64,000 nucleotides of DNA. Origin: Moorella sp. Hama-1. GTDB lineage: Bacteria; Bacillota; DSM-521; Neomoorellales; Neomoorellaceae. Numbering within the stretch: the first letter of the stretch is position 1; every line of letters starts with the position of its first letter. Where the stretch lies: the NCBI RefSeq assembly GCF_023734095.1, contig NZ_AP024620.1, positions 2,476,501 to 2,540,500 on the forward strand, in the 5' to 3' direction. Positions 49,733 to 58,216 of this stretch are shown here, piece by piece. Position numbers and translations under genes: made by a program. Under the pieces are notes generated by a model. The model searched no databases, had not been told where the DNA came from, and saw only the letters and a list, made by a program, of their open reading frames with translations.

Positions 49733-52249
49733 TTAGTGTCCGTCGCCCTGAGAGCCTGCTTGGGGGTTAACCACAACAGCAGTTAAAGCACCCGTCGGGC
49801 AAACGGAAACACAGGCACCGCAGTGGCGGCAGAGCTCTTTGTCTACAGTCATGATTGGGAATTCCAGCTTGCGGGCTTTATAGGCGCAAGCGGCTACGCA
49901 GCGCTGGCAGTTGGTGCAACCGCAGTGTAGGCAACGGTTCGCTTCTTCCCTGGCACTTTTTTCCGTTAATCCTAGCTCGACTTCTGCAAAGCCAGGGATC
50001 CTTCTTTCTACAGTCAATAATTCCGCTTCCGCCTTCCTGGTACCATCCTCGGCAATCACCACATCTACCGCCCGGGTACGTTTCACCCCATAGGCGTCCA
50101 TCACCAGGCCAGTCCCTCCCAGGTATTTGTCTATTGTGGCGGCAGCCTCGCGCCCGGCGGCAATTGCTTTGATTACCGAAGCAGGGCCGGTGACGCAATC
50201 GCCGGCGACAAAAACCCCGGTAATGGAGGTTAAGCCGCTTTTCGCATCATACGTAGCCGGCAGGAAAGGAGCGTCTACGACCTGACCAGTGGCAACAATT
50301 ATAATGTCCGCCTCAATAGCAACCGCCGGCTCACCTGTTTTCACCGGTTTTCTCCTGCCAGTGTTGTCTTTTTCACCAAGCTTCATGGGGTCGTAGTAAA
50401 ACTTCTCCGCTTTGCCAGTGCCTTCAATCCTGGCCGGACCAGCCAGGAAAACGAAGCTGACTCCCTCCTCCCTAGCATGAGCTACTTCTTCGGCATAGGC
50501 CGGCATTTCCTCTTCCGTTCGACGGTAGGCCACGGTTACCCGGCCCGCGCCAAGCCTTAGGGCTGAACGGGCTGCATCGATGGCCACGTTGCCGCCTCCA
50601 ATTACAACCACTTTTTTGCCGTGGAGACCGCCGGCTCTACCCAGGTTCACATCTTGGAGGAAACTTACCCCGGAAAGTACTCCGGAAAGATCCTCGCCGG
50701 GGATGCCCAGGGGCTTGTTGCCGTGGGCCCCGACGGCAAACAAAACGCTGTCGTATTCCTGCCGCAGCTTTTCCAGGCTAACATCGGAACCTACCTTAAC
50801 CCCGGTTCTAATTTCCACGCCCATTTTCTCCAGGCGGGCTATTTCTTTCCGTACTGGCTCCTTGGGTAAACGGTAGTCGGGGATTCCCACGGCCAGCATC
50901 CCTCCGGCCACGGGCAAGGCTTCATATACTTTGACCCGGTAGCCTTTTTTCGCCAGGTAATAAGCGGCGCTTAGACCGGCGGGACCTGCCCCCACGATAG
51001 CGACTTTTTTGCCGTTTGCCGGTTCCATGGCCGGGAGGGGCAAACTGTCGCCGCAGCTGGCAAAGGTCTGGTCTGCGGCGGTGCGCTTCAGGAGGCGGAT
51101 CTGGATGGCGTCATCTATCGTGGCCCGGCGGCATTTGCTTTCGCACGGGTGGTCGCAAACACGACCGCAAATAGCCGGAAACGGATTAGCTACGCTTATT
51201 GTCTTATAGGCTTCCGTGTACTGTCCTTTCCTGATCTGATCGATATACAAGGGTACATCGACGCCGGCTGGACAGGCTTCCTGGCAAGGAGCATAGTAAG
51301 GTTCGTAATGAAATTCCAGTTGGGCGACTATTTCTTCTTTGGGGAAATTGGGCAGAGCCACCCCCCTGACGCTGGGAATATCCTTGTAGCCTAGCTGGGC
51401 TAGGAGCCTGGCCAGATCATGGTTTAATTTGGCAAAATACTCGACGCCCTTAAGGACAGCGATAGAATGAACGCCAACGGCATTACAGCCTACCATCAAA
51501 TATTCCACCGCGTCTTCAGCGCAGGTGACGCCGCCGGTGCCGACAAGGTTGGTACATCCGTTTCTGGCTATCTCGGAATTGATCCGCAATGCGATCGGCC
51601 TGATGGCTCCCCCTGACAGCCAGCCGTAGCCGTTTTTACTCATCATTTCCGGTCTGGCGTTTTTAATATCAATTTTTAGGGTGGGGCCAATGGAATCAAT
51701 AGCAGTAATACCGGAGGCACCCATTTCCAGGGCTTTTTTCGCGGTGCCAACCGGGTCAGGCCAGTTTCCGCTGAGCTTGCAAAGCACAGGGATCTTCACC
51801 CTTTTCAGGGCCGCGTCTAGCATGGGCAACAAGGTATCTTCGGTGTAGGATACTAATTCGATAAAATCAGCCCCGGCATCTTCGCAGGGCTTGACGAGGT
51901 CTTCCGCCTCCGGTAAGGTATGGCCAACGCTGGCAATAACCACTACACCAGCCTTTTTGGCCATGGGTATTTCCCGCTCAAACCATACTTCGGGGGCGGA
52001 ATCAGCCCATTTTTCACAGTTAATCAACGAATCCTTGTTGATTTTGCCGATATGGTGAACTGGGTTGATAGCGGCCTGGTGCCTAATTGTCTTGGTGACA
52101 ACGGCCCCGCAGCCATACTCGTAGGCCCTGATTATTCCTTCGGCGGCGTAGGTCAGGGGGCCCGAAGAAAGGATAAACGGACTCTTCAGTTTGATGCCGC
52201 AAAGTTCAGTTGTCAGATCAGCGCCTTGAAGATTTTTAAGATCAATCAT
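49733..52249 (-). CDS. YgfK/PreAT-like flavo-iron-sulfur oxidoreductase
   Basis: 838 residues in three parts. 1-310: a dihydroorotate-dehydrogenase-like TIM barrel (GTGGVTCAEDAVEYLMVGC near the end). 320-750: a GltD-type module with its N-terminal Fe-S Cys (CQEACPAGVD, CGRVCDHPCESKC), FAD motif VAIVGAGPAGLSAAYYL, NADPH motif VVVIGGGNVAIDAARSA and VFVAGDC. 770-838: two ferredoxin-type clusters (CLHCGCTNCQRC and CRHCGACVSVCP). The order is the reverse of eukaryotic dihydropyrimidine dehydrogenase. The barrel lacks the NxSCP catalytic loop of that enzyme (ELVSYTEDTL stands there). By position next to ssnA and by make-up it fits YgfK, the reductase needed for anaerobic purine breakdown in E. coli relatives. 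Confidence 0.85.
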   Translation of the reverse strand: MIDLKNLQGADLTTELCGIKLKSPFILSSGPLTYAAEGIIRAYEYGCGAVVTKTIRHQAAINPVHHIGKINKDSLINCEKWADSAPEVWFEREIPMAKKAGVVVIASVGHTLPEAEDLVKPCEDAGADFIELVSYTEDTLLPMLDAALKRVKIPVLCKLSGNWPDPVGTAKKALEMGASGITAIDSIGPTLKIDIKNARPEMMSKNGYGWLSGGAIRPIALRINSEIARNGCTNLVGTGGVTCAEDAVEYLMVGCNAVGVHSIAVLKGVEYFAKLNHDLARLLAQLGYKDIPSVRGVALPNFPKEEIVAQLEFHYEPYYAPCQEACPAGVDVPLYIDQIRKGQYTEAYKTISVANPFPAICGRVCDHPCESKCRRATIDDAIQIRLLKRTAADQTFASCGDSLPLPAMEPANGKKVAIVGAGPAGLSAAYYLAKKGYRVKVYEALPVAGGMLAVGIPDYRLPKEPVRKEIARLEKMGVEIRTGVKVGSDVSLEKLRQEYDSVLFAVGAHGNKPLGIPGEDLSGVLSGVSFLQDVNLGRAGGLHGKKVVVIGGGNVAIDAARSALRLGAGRVTVAYRRTEEEMPAYAEEVAHAREEGVSFVFLAGPARIEGTGKAEKFYYDPMKLGEKDNTGRRKPVKTGEPAVAIEADIIIVATGQVVDAPFLPATYDAKSGLTSITGVFVAGDCVTGPASVIKAIAAGREAAATIDKYLGGTGLVMDAYGVKRTRAVDVVIAEDGTRKAEAELLTVERRIPGFAEVELGLTEKSAREEANRCLHCGCTNCQRCVAACAYKARKLEFPIMTVDKELCRHCGACVSVCPTGALTAVVVNPQAGSQGDGH

Positions 52250-52351
52250 AGTTTAGCCCCTCCATAAATCCTTATTTTTATCGTTTATTGTCACTGCTGT
52301 TTTCCTATGGCCTTTAAGATGCCATGATCCAGCTAACTTATCCGCCGGGAC

Positions 52352-53668
52352 TTATTTGTTTCCCCGCCAGAATTTTTCCGCCATCTCCCGCGTTTCCGCT
52401 TTAGCTTTTTCTTCATCAAGGGTCAAAAGCTTGCCGTCTGCCATTAAAAACCTACCGTTGACCATCACATCCACCACGTCGGAAGGGTTGCGGAAAAGCA
52501 CCAGCTGGTCATAAACATTATGCTCGTTGATCGGCGTGGGAGTATCCGTTTTGATGGTGATTAAATCTGCCAAACAGCCTTTTTCCAGCCTGCCCAGATC
52601 TGGACGGCCCAGGGCCTCGGCTCCCAGGCTGGTGGCCATTTTGTAGACATCCTTGGCCGGCATAACCTGGGGATCTTGGCGGTAAGCCTTATGAATTAGA
52701 AACGCCCCACGCATGACCTCAAAGAAATTGTTCACATATCCATCGGTGCCCAGCCCGACCTTGATTCCCCTGACCAGCATGTCGGGGACGGGAGCCACGC
52801 CTCCGCCAACCTCACAGTTAGAAAGAGGCATGTGCACCAGCCTGGCCCCGCTGCGAGCGATTAAATCCAGTTCGTGGGGCAGAAGCTGCACCCCCTGGGA
52901 AGCCATAACATCGGGCCCCAAGTATCCCCATTCCTGGTAAATCTCTACGGGTCTTTTGCCGTATTTCTCTATTGTCCAGTTTGGTTCATAGACACTTTCC
53001 GAAAGGTGCATATGGATGTCGCAGCCCAACTCCCGAGCCATTTTCTTGGCTTGAACCACGTATTCCCGGTCGGCGGTAAACAAGGTGTGGATGCTCATCA
53101 TCCCCTGCACCAGGCTGCCTGGTTTGTTGTGTTTCCTGACAAAATCAGCGTTTTCTTTCAGCCCGAGCTGGCCGTTTTCTGGGTTTTTCCGCTGGCAGGC
53201 CTCAAAACTGAGGATGCTCCTCAACCCTGCTTCCTCTGCTACCCGCGCTTCTTCTTCCAGGGCGCCGGGAATAGAGTTGGGGCCTTCCAGGACATCCATA
53301 AAAGTAGTAATACCGCTTTTAATCATTTCCACGCAGGCCCACCGCGTAGTTTTGGCCACCAATTCGTGATTGAGACGGTCTTCTACGTAGGGCCACCAGA
53401 AGTCCTCAAGAAAGCTAGAAAATTCGGTGACGAGCGCCTCCACGGTTATCCCATGGGAGAGGACCCCATACATATGCATGTGCCCATTGATGAAACCCGG
53501 GGCTACTATCCGGTCGCTGGCATCCAGCACCTGGTCGCCTTCTTCCACCAGGAGCCGATCATTGGAGCCGACTTCCGCAATTCTTTCGCCCTCCACCCTG
53601 ACCCCCCAGTCTTTTTTGAGACCATCCTCCGCCATCAGAAGGCCTCCTTTTATTACAGTTGCCGCCAT
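52352..53668 (-). CDS. ssnA: SsnA-like amidohydrolase
   Basis: 438 residues of the metal-dependent amidohydrolase superfamily, cytosine/guanine deaminase branch. Metal ligands: GHMHMYG (about 61-67), HMHLSES and GTDGYVNN; the FWWP, LSFEAC and FFEVMRGAFLIHK segments are close to E. coli SsnA. It would remove an amino or ring amide group from a purine-derived compound. The YgfK-like gene follows 102 bases on, the same neighbours as in E. coli. The 470 bases before it hold only a small iron-sulfur frame and weak remnants. Confidence 0.82.
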   Translation of the reverse strand: MAATVIKGGLLMAEDGLKKDWGVRVEGERIAEVGSNDRLLVEEGDQVLDASDRIVAPGFINGHMHMYGVLSHGITVEALVTEFSSFLEDFWWPYVEDRLNHELVAKTTRWACVEMIKSGITTFMDVLEGPNSIPGALEEEARVAEEAGLRSILSFEACQRKNPENGQLGLKENADFVRKHNKPGSLVQGMMSIHTLFTADREYVVQAKKMARELGCDIHMHLSESVYEPNWTIEKYGKRPVEIYQEWGYLGPDVMASQGVQLLPHELDLIARSGARLVHMPLSNCEVGGGVAPVPDMLVRGIKVGLGTDGYVNNFFEVMRGAFLIHKAYRQDPQVMPAKDVYKMATSLGAEALGRPDLGRLEKGCLADLITIKTDTPTPINEHNVYDQLVLFRNPSDVVDVMVNGRFLMADGKLLTLDEEKAKAETREMAEKFWRGNK

Positions 53669-53904
53669 TTTTTCATCCCCTCTCCAATATCGATGATTGA
53701 TTTATGCAAAACCACTTTAGCAACCGGTAATGCCCTTTCGGTCACCCGGTCTGGCTGACCGAAACCTTTATTGTCCATACGCGCTTTAGCGGTGCCTGCT
53801 GCCAGGAGGTAGGCTTTTTGCCCTAGGTCAAACCTGTTGCTTCGGGCGTAATGCCGGTCGCTACCATGCCCCCGGATATACGAGGGCCATCTTTGGTGCG
53901 CCTG

Positions 53905-54054
53905 CTACGTCGAAATGTAGCCAGGTGGCCACACCTTTCCCCAGCGCCCTAAGCACTCTTCCACCCCCGTAATGGCTTTGTCCCTCCGGTAAGAACAAAA
54001 AGCCTCACAAAGACGGCAACCGGTGCAAACTTCCGGGTCAATATCCAGGTACAA
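53905..54054 (-). CDS. Small [4Fe-4S] ferredoxin-like frame, possibly a remnant
   Basis: 49 codons starting at TTG with AAGGGGG before it: LYLDIDPEVCTGCRLCEAFC, then SYRRDKAIT. The four Cys follow C-x2-C-x2-C-x3-C, the binding pattern of one [4Fe-4S] cluster, and the wording is like the small Fe-S proteins encoded next to tungsten aldehyde oxidoreductases, which also often have a MoaD-type gene beside them. The C-terminal half does not look like a ferredoxin, so this may be a 5' remnant of a longer gene. Another short stretch in the next frame (about 53880-53960) reads like a piece of an unrelated enzyme. Confidence 0.45.
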   Translation of the reverse strand: MYLDIDPEVCTGCRLCEAFCSYRRDKAITGVEECLGRWGKVWPPGYIST

Positions 54055-54137
54055 TGACTTGTCCCCCTTTCCATTGTAAAGCCTGACGCGGGCAAAAATC
54101 CGGCTCCAACTCCAAATTATATTAAGCCCCTGCCGGC

Positions 54138-54446
54138 TTAACCCCCTGCTACGGCAAAAAGCAAAACCAATTCCGAACCAGCAGGGACAACCTTGTTGAG
54201 GACCTCCCCTCCTTCCCCGGTTATTAGTTGCCCATCAACTAATATCAACAGCCCGGGATTAAGCTCATCCCGGCTGCGAAAAACAAGCTCCGCCAGCGCC
54301 GCACCATATTCCCTCGTGAGAAAAACCAGTATTTCCTTTAAAGTTACCCCTTCGCCTTGCCGTCCCGCCTCCGGCACAGCGATCTTCTCGGACATTTTTC
54401 CCGTAGCGGCGGCAATTAAATTGTAATATTTGACTGTAATTTCCAT
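54138..54446 (-). CDS. MoaD/ThiS-family sulfur carrier protein
   Basis: 102 residues of the ubiquitin-like fold ending in the required Gly-Gly (LLFAVAGG). The C-terminus is adenylated by a MoeB-type enzyme and then carries sulfur as thiocarboxylate, for building molybdopterin. Slightly longer than E. coli MoaD (81). Placed among genes for molybdenum hydroxylases, directly (14 bases) after the GntR regulator, so cofactor supply would be switched on with its client enzymes. Confidence 0.85.
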   Translation of the reverse strand: MEITVKYYNLIAAATGKMSEKIAVPEAGRQGEGVTLKEILVFLTREYGAALAELVFRSRDELNPGLLILVDGQLITGEGGEVLNKVVPAGSELVLLFAVAGG

Positions 54447-54460
54447 CCCTGACTCGCCCT

Positions 54461-55198
54461 CTAAACCAGATTCACCACCATGGTTATGGAGGTTGCCCCC
54501 GGATTAAAGTAAATACCGGCGTAACAGGCGGGCTCATCCTCTAAAGTCAGCCACTTCTCTTCCCACCACAAAAGCGGCGTTGCCATATCGACATTAAACA
54601 ATTCAGCCCCCCGGTGGTATATCCGCGATTTAATGTTAATGACCATTTTTACCAGTTCCCCGGTACAGTAGGTCTCGTAAAAATCCTTAAAAGTAAGATT
54701 GCCAACTTCTCCTTCAGGTAACTGCTGCAGGCGCTGGACGGGTATCTCAATTTCCGCTAAAATTGCCGGCATGTCGTCGAGATAATATATCCTGTCGAGT
54801 TTAACTACCTCATCCCCGGCCGCCAGTCCCAAGGCCGCTCCGGCTTCAGGAGAAAAATTCCTGGTACGCCTTAAATCCCGGTGGACCACCCGCGGCGACC
54901 GGCCCTGGCTCTTTAATAAATCTAAAAAATCTGTCGTCATATCCAGACGTGCCGGGAGATTGGCAATAGTTGGATGGCCGTAATTCCCCTTGCCATGCTT
55001 TTTGGTTATATAGCCAAGGCGCACTAATGAGGACAAGGCCTCCCGCACCGTCGCCCTGCTTACCCCCATCAGCCGCGCCAATTCTTCTTCCCCGGGCAGT
55101 TTGTTGTCTGGAAAATGTTTTTCTTTAATCATCGCCAGGAGCAAATCTGTCGCCTGACCGCGCAGGGTATTGCGCTCGAGTTTTAAATTAAGGGCCAT
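54461..55198 (-). CDS. GntR/HutC-family regulator of the purine island
   Basis: 245 residues: winged helix (LPGEEELARLMGVSRATVREAL, 41-62, in part) and UTRA ligand domain with the conserved VVKLDRIYYLDDMPAILAE strand pair. UTRA domains bind small molecules such as urocanate or sugars; a purine intermediate is plausible here. First gene of a set followed by moaD, a small Fe-S frame, ssnA and ygfK. A palindromic operator lies directly before it, so it regulates itself and probably that set. Confidence 0.88.
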   Translation of the reverse strand: MALNLKLERNTLRGQATDLLLAMIKEKHFPDNKLPGEEELARLMGVSRATVREALSSLVRLGYITKKHGKGNYGHPTIANLPARLDMTTDFLDLLKSQGRSPRVVHRDLRRTRNFSPEAGAALGLAAGDEVVKLDRIYYLDDMPAILAEIEIPVQRLQQLPEGEVGNLTFKDFYETYCTGELVKMVINIKSRIYHRGAELFNVDMATPLLWWEEKWLTLEDEPACYAGIYFNPGATSITMVVNLV

Positions 55199-55222
55199 CA
55201 GTTGCTAAATCCCCTTTTTACT

Positions 55223-55245
55223 TGTACTTACGTCTACCAAGTACA
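55223..55245. promoter_or_regulatory. GntR operator
   Basis: TGTACTT and AAGTACA flank 9 bases, perfect 7-bp arms, 25-47 bases before the regulator's start. A TATATT/TATTAT box lies right upstream on the minus strand, so a bound dimer would cover the transcription start. An AAGTACTT core also occurs before the second xdhA-type gene (60506-60514). Confidence 0.7.
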
Positions 55246-55337
55246 TATAATATAATTCGCCCCTACCTTTAGTTTTCCTGCCAATCATAAAAAAATTTTT
55301 AGCTCCTCGCTACATCCGCAATGAGATATGTGAAGTG

Positions 55338-55365
55338 GTTGCGGCTTGCAGCAGCCGCTTTAAAA
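55338..55365 (+). terminator. Hairpin in the gap before the GntR gene
   Basis: GCGGCT/AGCCGC with a 6-base loop and TTTAAAATTTT after it on the plus strand. There is no plus-strand gene that needs it. The rest of 55246-55519 shows nothing supported. Confidence 0.35.
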
Positions 55366-55519
55366 TTTTAAATCCGGAAACAAATCCCCCTGCTAAAACG
55401 ATGCTTATTGCTTATTTTTTGTAAATTAGCCGGTCTTTACACCTCCCATTGAATTAGTACCATTCACCTGTGGTATAAGGCTACATGCAATCCCCTTTAT
55501 TTGAGCCGCAATCACCCCC

Positions 55520-56866
55520 TCACTTGCCCAATTCCCGCCGCAAGGCCTCAACGCGGGCCTGGGCGCGCGTCATAATCTCGTCTTCATCCACCAGGGTGGA
55601 GCGGTGGTCCCGGACCACCAGGCGGCCGTCCACCAGGACGTTAACGACGTCATTGCCGTTGGCGTTGTAGACCAGGGCCGAGTCGGCCCGGTGGACCGGC
55701 CCGATATGGGGAGCCCGCAGGTTAACGGTGATGATATCCGCCTTCATCCCCGGCGCCAGGACGCCCAGGTCGTCCCGGCCCATAGCCCGGGCGCCGCCCC
55801 TGGTAGCCATGGTCAGGACGTCCCGGGGGTAGAGAACCATAGCCTCCAGGGTCGTCACCTTTTGCAGGCAGGCGGTAAACTTGAGGACCTCCAGCATATC
55901 CTGGCTGTTATTGCTCCCCGGCCCGTCGGTGGCCAGGGCGACATTTAAACCCCGGTCCAGCCAGCGGCGCACCGGCGCCGCCCCCGAAGCCAGGTACATA
56001 TTGGCCACCGGGCAATGGACCAGGGAGGCGCCGGCAGCCGCCGCCAGGTTAATTTCGTTTTCGTCCAGCCAGACACAGTGGACCAGCTGGTTATCGGCGC
56101 CCAGGAAGCCCAGGTCGGCCAGCCACTCGACGTTACGCCGGCCGTAGGTATCAATGGTGGTCTGGGCTACGGCCCGGGTCTCGGCGACATGCATCTGGAG
56201 CTTCAGGCCCAGCTCCCGCCCCTGGGCCGCCGCGGCCTGCATGAGCTCCGGCGAGCACCCCCAGGGGTTCAAAGCGCCGAAGGAGAGACCCAGGCGGCCG
56301 CCGGCGGCGCCGTGCCACTGCCGCGCCAGGCGTTCTATCTCCGCCAGGATGGTGGGCCGGTCTTCCATGAGCTCCGGCTGGTAGTTCTGGTCGGCCGCGG
56401 CGCGGCAGAGGGTGCCCCGAATACCGCTGGCCTGCATGGCCTCGAAGACCAGGTCGTCGTTGGCCTTGCTGGTGTGGATATAATGCATGTCAATGACGCT
56501 GGTAGCGCCGTTTTTCAGGTTTTCCAGGCAGCCCACCAGGGCGGCCAGATAAAAGTCCTCTTCCGTCATGGCCAGGGAAAAAGGCCAGATCTCTTCCTTC
56601 AGCCAGTTCCACAGGGGTTTATCATCGGCCAGGCCGCGCATATAGGTCTGGAAGAGATGGGTATGGGCATTGACCAGGCCCGGCAGGACTGCCTGGCCCC
56701 GGGCGTCCAGGATCAAATCGGTCCCTTCGACAAGCTCCGGCGGGCAGTCTGCCAGGGGACCAACGGCCGTAATCCGGTCGTCCTTAATAGCCACATAACC
56801 TGCCGTCCATTCCTGGTTGGTATCGTCCAGGGTCAGGACCCAGCCGCCTTTAATCAGGATTTGCAT
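55520..56866 (-). CDS. SsnA/TrzA-type amidohydrolase
   Basis: 448 residues of the ATZ/TRZ-guanine deaminase branch. Metal ligands: NAHTHLFQTYMRGL (about 63-76), QMHVAETRA, and ATDGPGSNN; LVNAHTH and the SNNSQDMLEVLKFTA block are typical for hydrolases of amino-substituted heterocycles. Likely deaminates guanine, 8-oxoguanine or a related compound before or after hydroxylation by the molybdenum enzyme whose three genes come before it (its start overlaps the [2Fe-2S] gene by 13 bases). Complete and of normal length. Confidence 0.88.
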   Translation of the reverse strand: MQILIKGGWVLTLDDTNQEWTAGYVAIKDDRITAVGPLADCPPELVEGTDLILDARGQAVLPGLVNAHTHLFQTYMRGLADDKPLWNWLKEEIWPFSLAMTEEDFYLAALVGCLENLKNGATSVIDMHYIHTSKANDDLVFEAMQASGIRGTLCRAAADQNYQPELMEDRPTILAEIERLARQWHGAAGGRLGLSFGALNPWGCSPELMQAAAAQGRELGLKLQMHVAETRAVAQTTIDTYGRRNVEWLADLGFLGADNQLVHCVWLDENEINLAAAAGASLVHCPVANMYLASGAAPVRRWLDRGLNVALATDGPGSNNSQDMLEVLKFTACLQKVTTLEAMVLYPRDVLTMATRGGARAMGRDDLGVLAPGMKADIITVNLRAPHIGPVHRADSALVYNANGNDVVNVLVDGRLVVRDHRSTLVDEDEIMTRAQARVEALRRELGK

Positions 56867-57348
56867 AGGTTTTCCTCCCCTTCCATCCGCCGGGCCGCCA
56901 GTTCAATGGCGTCGATTATGGCCTCATAGCCGGTGCAGCGGCAGAGGTTGCCCGAGATGGCCCGGCGGATGTCGTCCCGGGTGGGGTGGGGGTTTTCCAT
57001 GAGCAGGGCTTTGGCGCTCATGAGCATCCCCGGGGTACAGTAACCGCACTGGACGGCGTGGGCGTCGATAAAGGCCTGCTGCAGGATATCCAGCTGTCCG
57101 TTCCGGCTCAAGCCCTCCACCGTCAGGATTTCCGCCCCATCGGCCTGGGGGGCCAGGACCAGGCAGGAGTTGACCGCTTTACCGTTAAGCAGGACTGTAC
57201 ACGCTCCGCACTCGCCGATACCGCAGCCGTGTTTGGTGCCCATAAGGCCCAGCTGGTCCCGCAGGACCTCCAGCAGGGTGGCCCCGGCCGGCACTTCCCC
57301 GGCCCAGGGCTGCCCGTTAAGGATCATTTTAATGGCTACCTGGTACAC
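56854..57348 (-). CDS. Xanthine dehydrogenase-type [2Fe-2S] subunit (set 2)
   Basis: 164 residues with GCGIGECGACTVLL..NSC and QCGYCTPGM..NLCRCTGYEAI cluster motifs. I place the start at GTG 57348, eight bases after GGAGGTGAG; the longer frame upstream would add residues without homology and overlaps the FAD-subunit gene more deeply. Overlaps that gene by 20 bases and the amidohydrolase gene by 13, so all are cotranslated. Confidence 0.9.
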   Translation of the reverse strand: MYQVAIKMILNGQPWAGEVPAGATLLEVLRDQLGLMGTKHGCGIGECGACTVLLNGKAVNSCLVLAPQADGAEILTVEGLSRNGQLDILQQAFIDAHAVQCGYCTPGMLMSAKALLMENPHPTRDDIRRAISGNLCRCTGYEAIIDAIELAARRMEGEENLCKS

Positions 57349-58216
57349 CAGCCTCACCTCCCTCAACAGCCTGGGCTGCCTCCGCCAGGGCCCGGCGGAC
57401 CAGGGCCTGGACGGCCGGTATTTTATAGGCAAAGGAGGGCCGCTGGCCGGCTTCCCGGACCATCCCAGCGGCTACTTCCCTGGCGGCTGCTTTATAGACC
57501 CCTTCCCCGGGGCTGGCCCCGGCCAGGACTGCCTCGGCCTCCGGGAAACGCCGGGGTACAGGGGTCACCGCCCCTACTGCCAGGCGGGCGGACTTAATCT
57601 TTCCCGCCTCCACCTGGAGTACAGCAGCCACGTTGATGCGGGCTATAGCCAGGGCGTTGCGGCGCCCCAGCTTCAAAAAGCTGCTGCCGCAACCGGCCGG
57701 CAGCCGGGGGAACCGGATCTCCGTCAGGATCTCACCCGGTAGGGCCCGGGTATGGTAAGGTCCGGCTAGTAGTTCCGCCAGGGGTAAGCAGCGTTCCCCT
57801 TCCGGGCCAGCCAGGTTAACCCTGGCCTCCAGGGCCAGGAGGACCGGCAGGCTGTCCCCGGCCGGGGAGGCGTTCATGATATTGCCACCGAGGGTGCCCC
57901 GGTTGCGAATCTGGGGTGAGCCTACGGCTGCCGCCGCCCGGGCCAGGAGGGGAGCCTCATGGCGGATGAGGGCCGAAGTCATCATCTGGCTGAAGGTTAC
58001 CAGGGGTCCCAGGAAGATCTCCTCCCCCTGGACGCCAATCTGCCCCAGGCCCGGGATGGCGTTTAAATCCACGACCTGGGCCACCCCTTCGCGGCCCTCC
58101 CGCAGGCGGACCACCAGGTCGGTGCCGCCAGCCAGGGCCCTGGCTCCCGGGGTTTGCAGGGCCGTCACGGCCGCCGCCACTGTAGCCGGGCGGCAGTAGG
58201 CCAGATCCTTAAACAT
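57329..58216 (-). CDS. Xanthine dehydrogenase-type FAD subunit (set 2)
   Basis: 295 residues; FAD motifs ALAGGTDLVVRLREG (about 33-47) and RNRGTLGGNIMNASPAGD (about 104-121). C-terminal CO_deh_flav_C domain complete. Its start overlaps the Mo-subunit gene by 8 bases. About 40% similar to the set-1 subunit, so the two sets are old paralogues and not a recent copy. Confidence 0.92.
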   Translation of the reverse strand: MFKDLAYCRPATVAAAVTALQTPGARALAGGTDLVVRLREGREGVAQVVDLNAIPGLGQIGVQGEEIFLGPLVTFSQMMTSALIRHEAPLLARAAAAVGSPQIRNRGTLGGNIMNASPAGDSLPVLLALEARVNLAGPEGERCLPLAELLAGPYHTRALPGEILTEIRFPRLPAGCGSSFLKLGRRNALAIARINVAAVLQVEAGKIKSARLAVGAVTPVPRRFPEAEAVLAGASPGEGVYKAAAREVAAGMVREAGQRPSFAYKIPAVQALVRRALAEAAQAVEGGEAGVPGSH

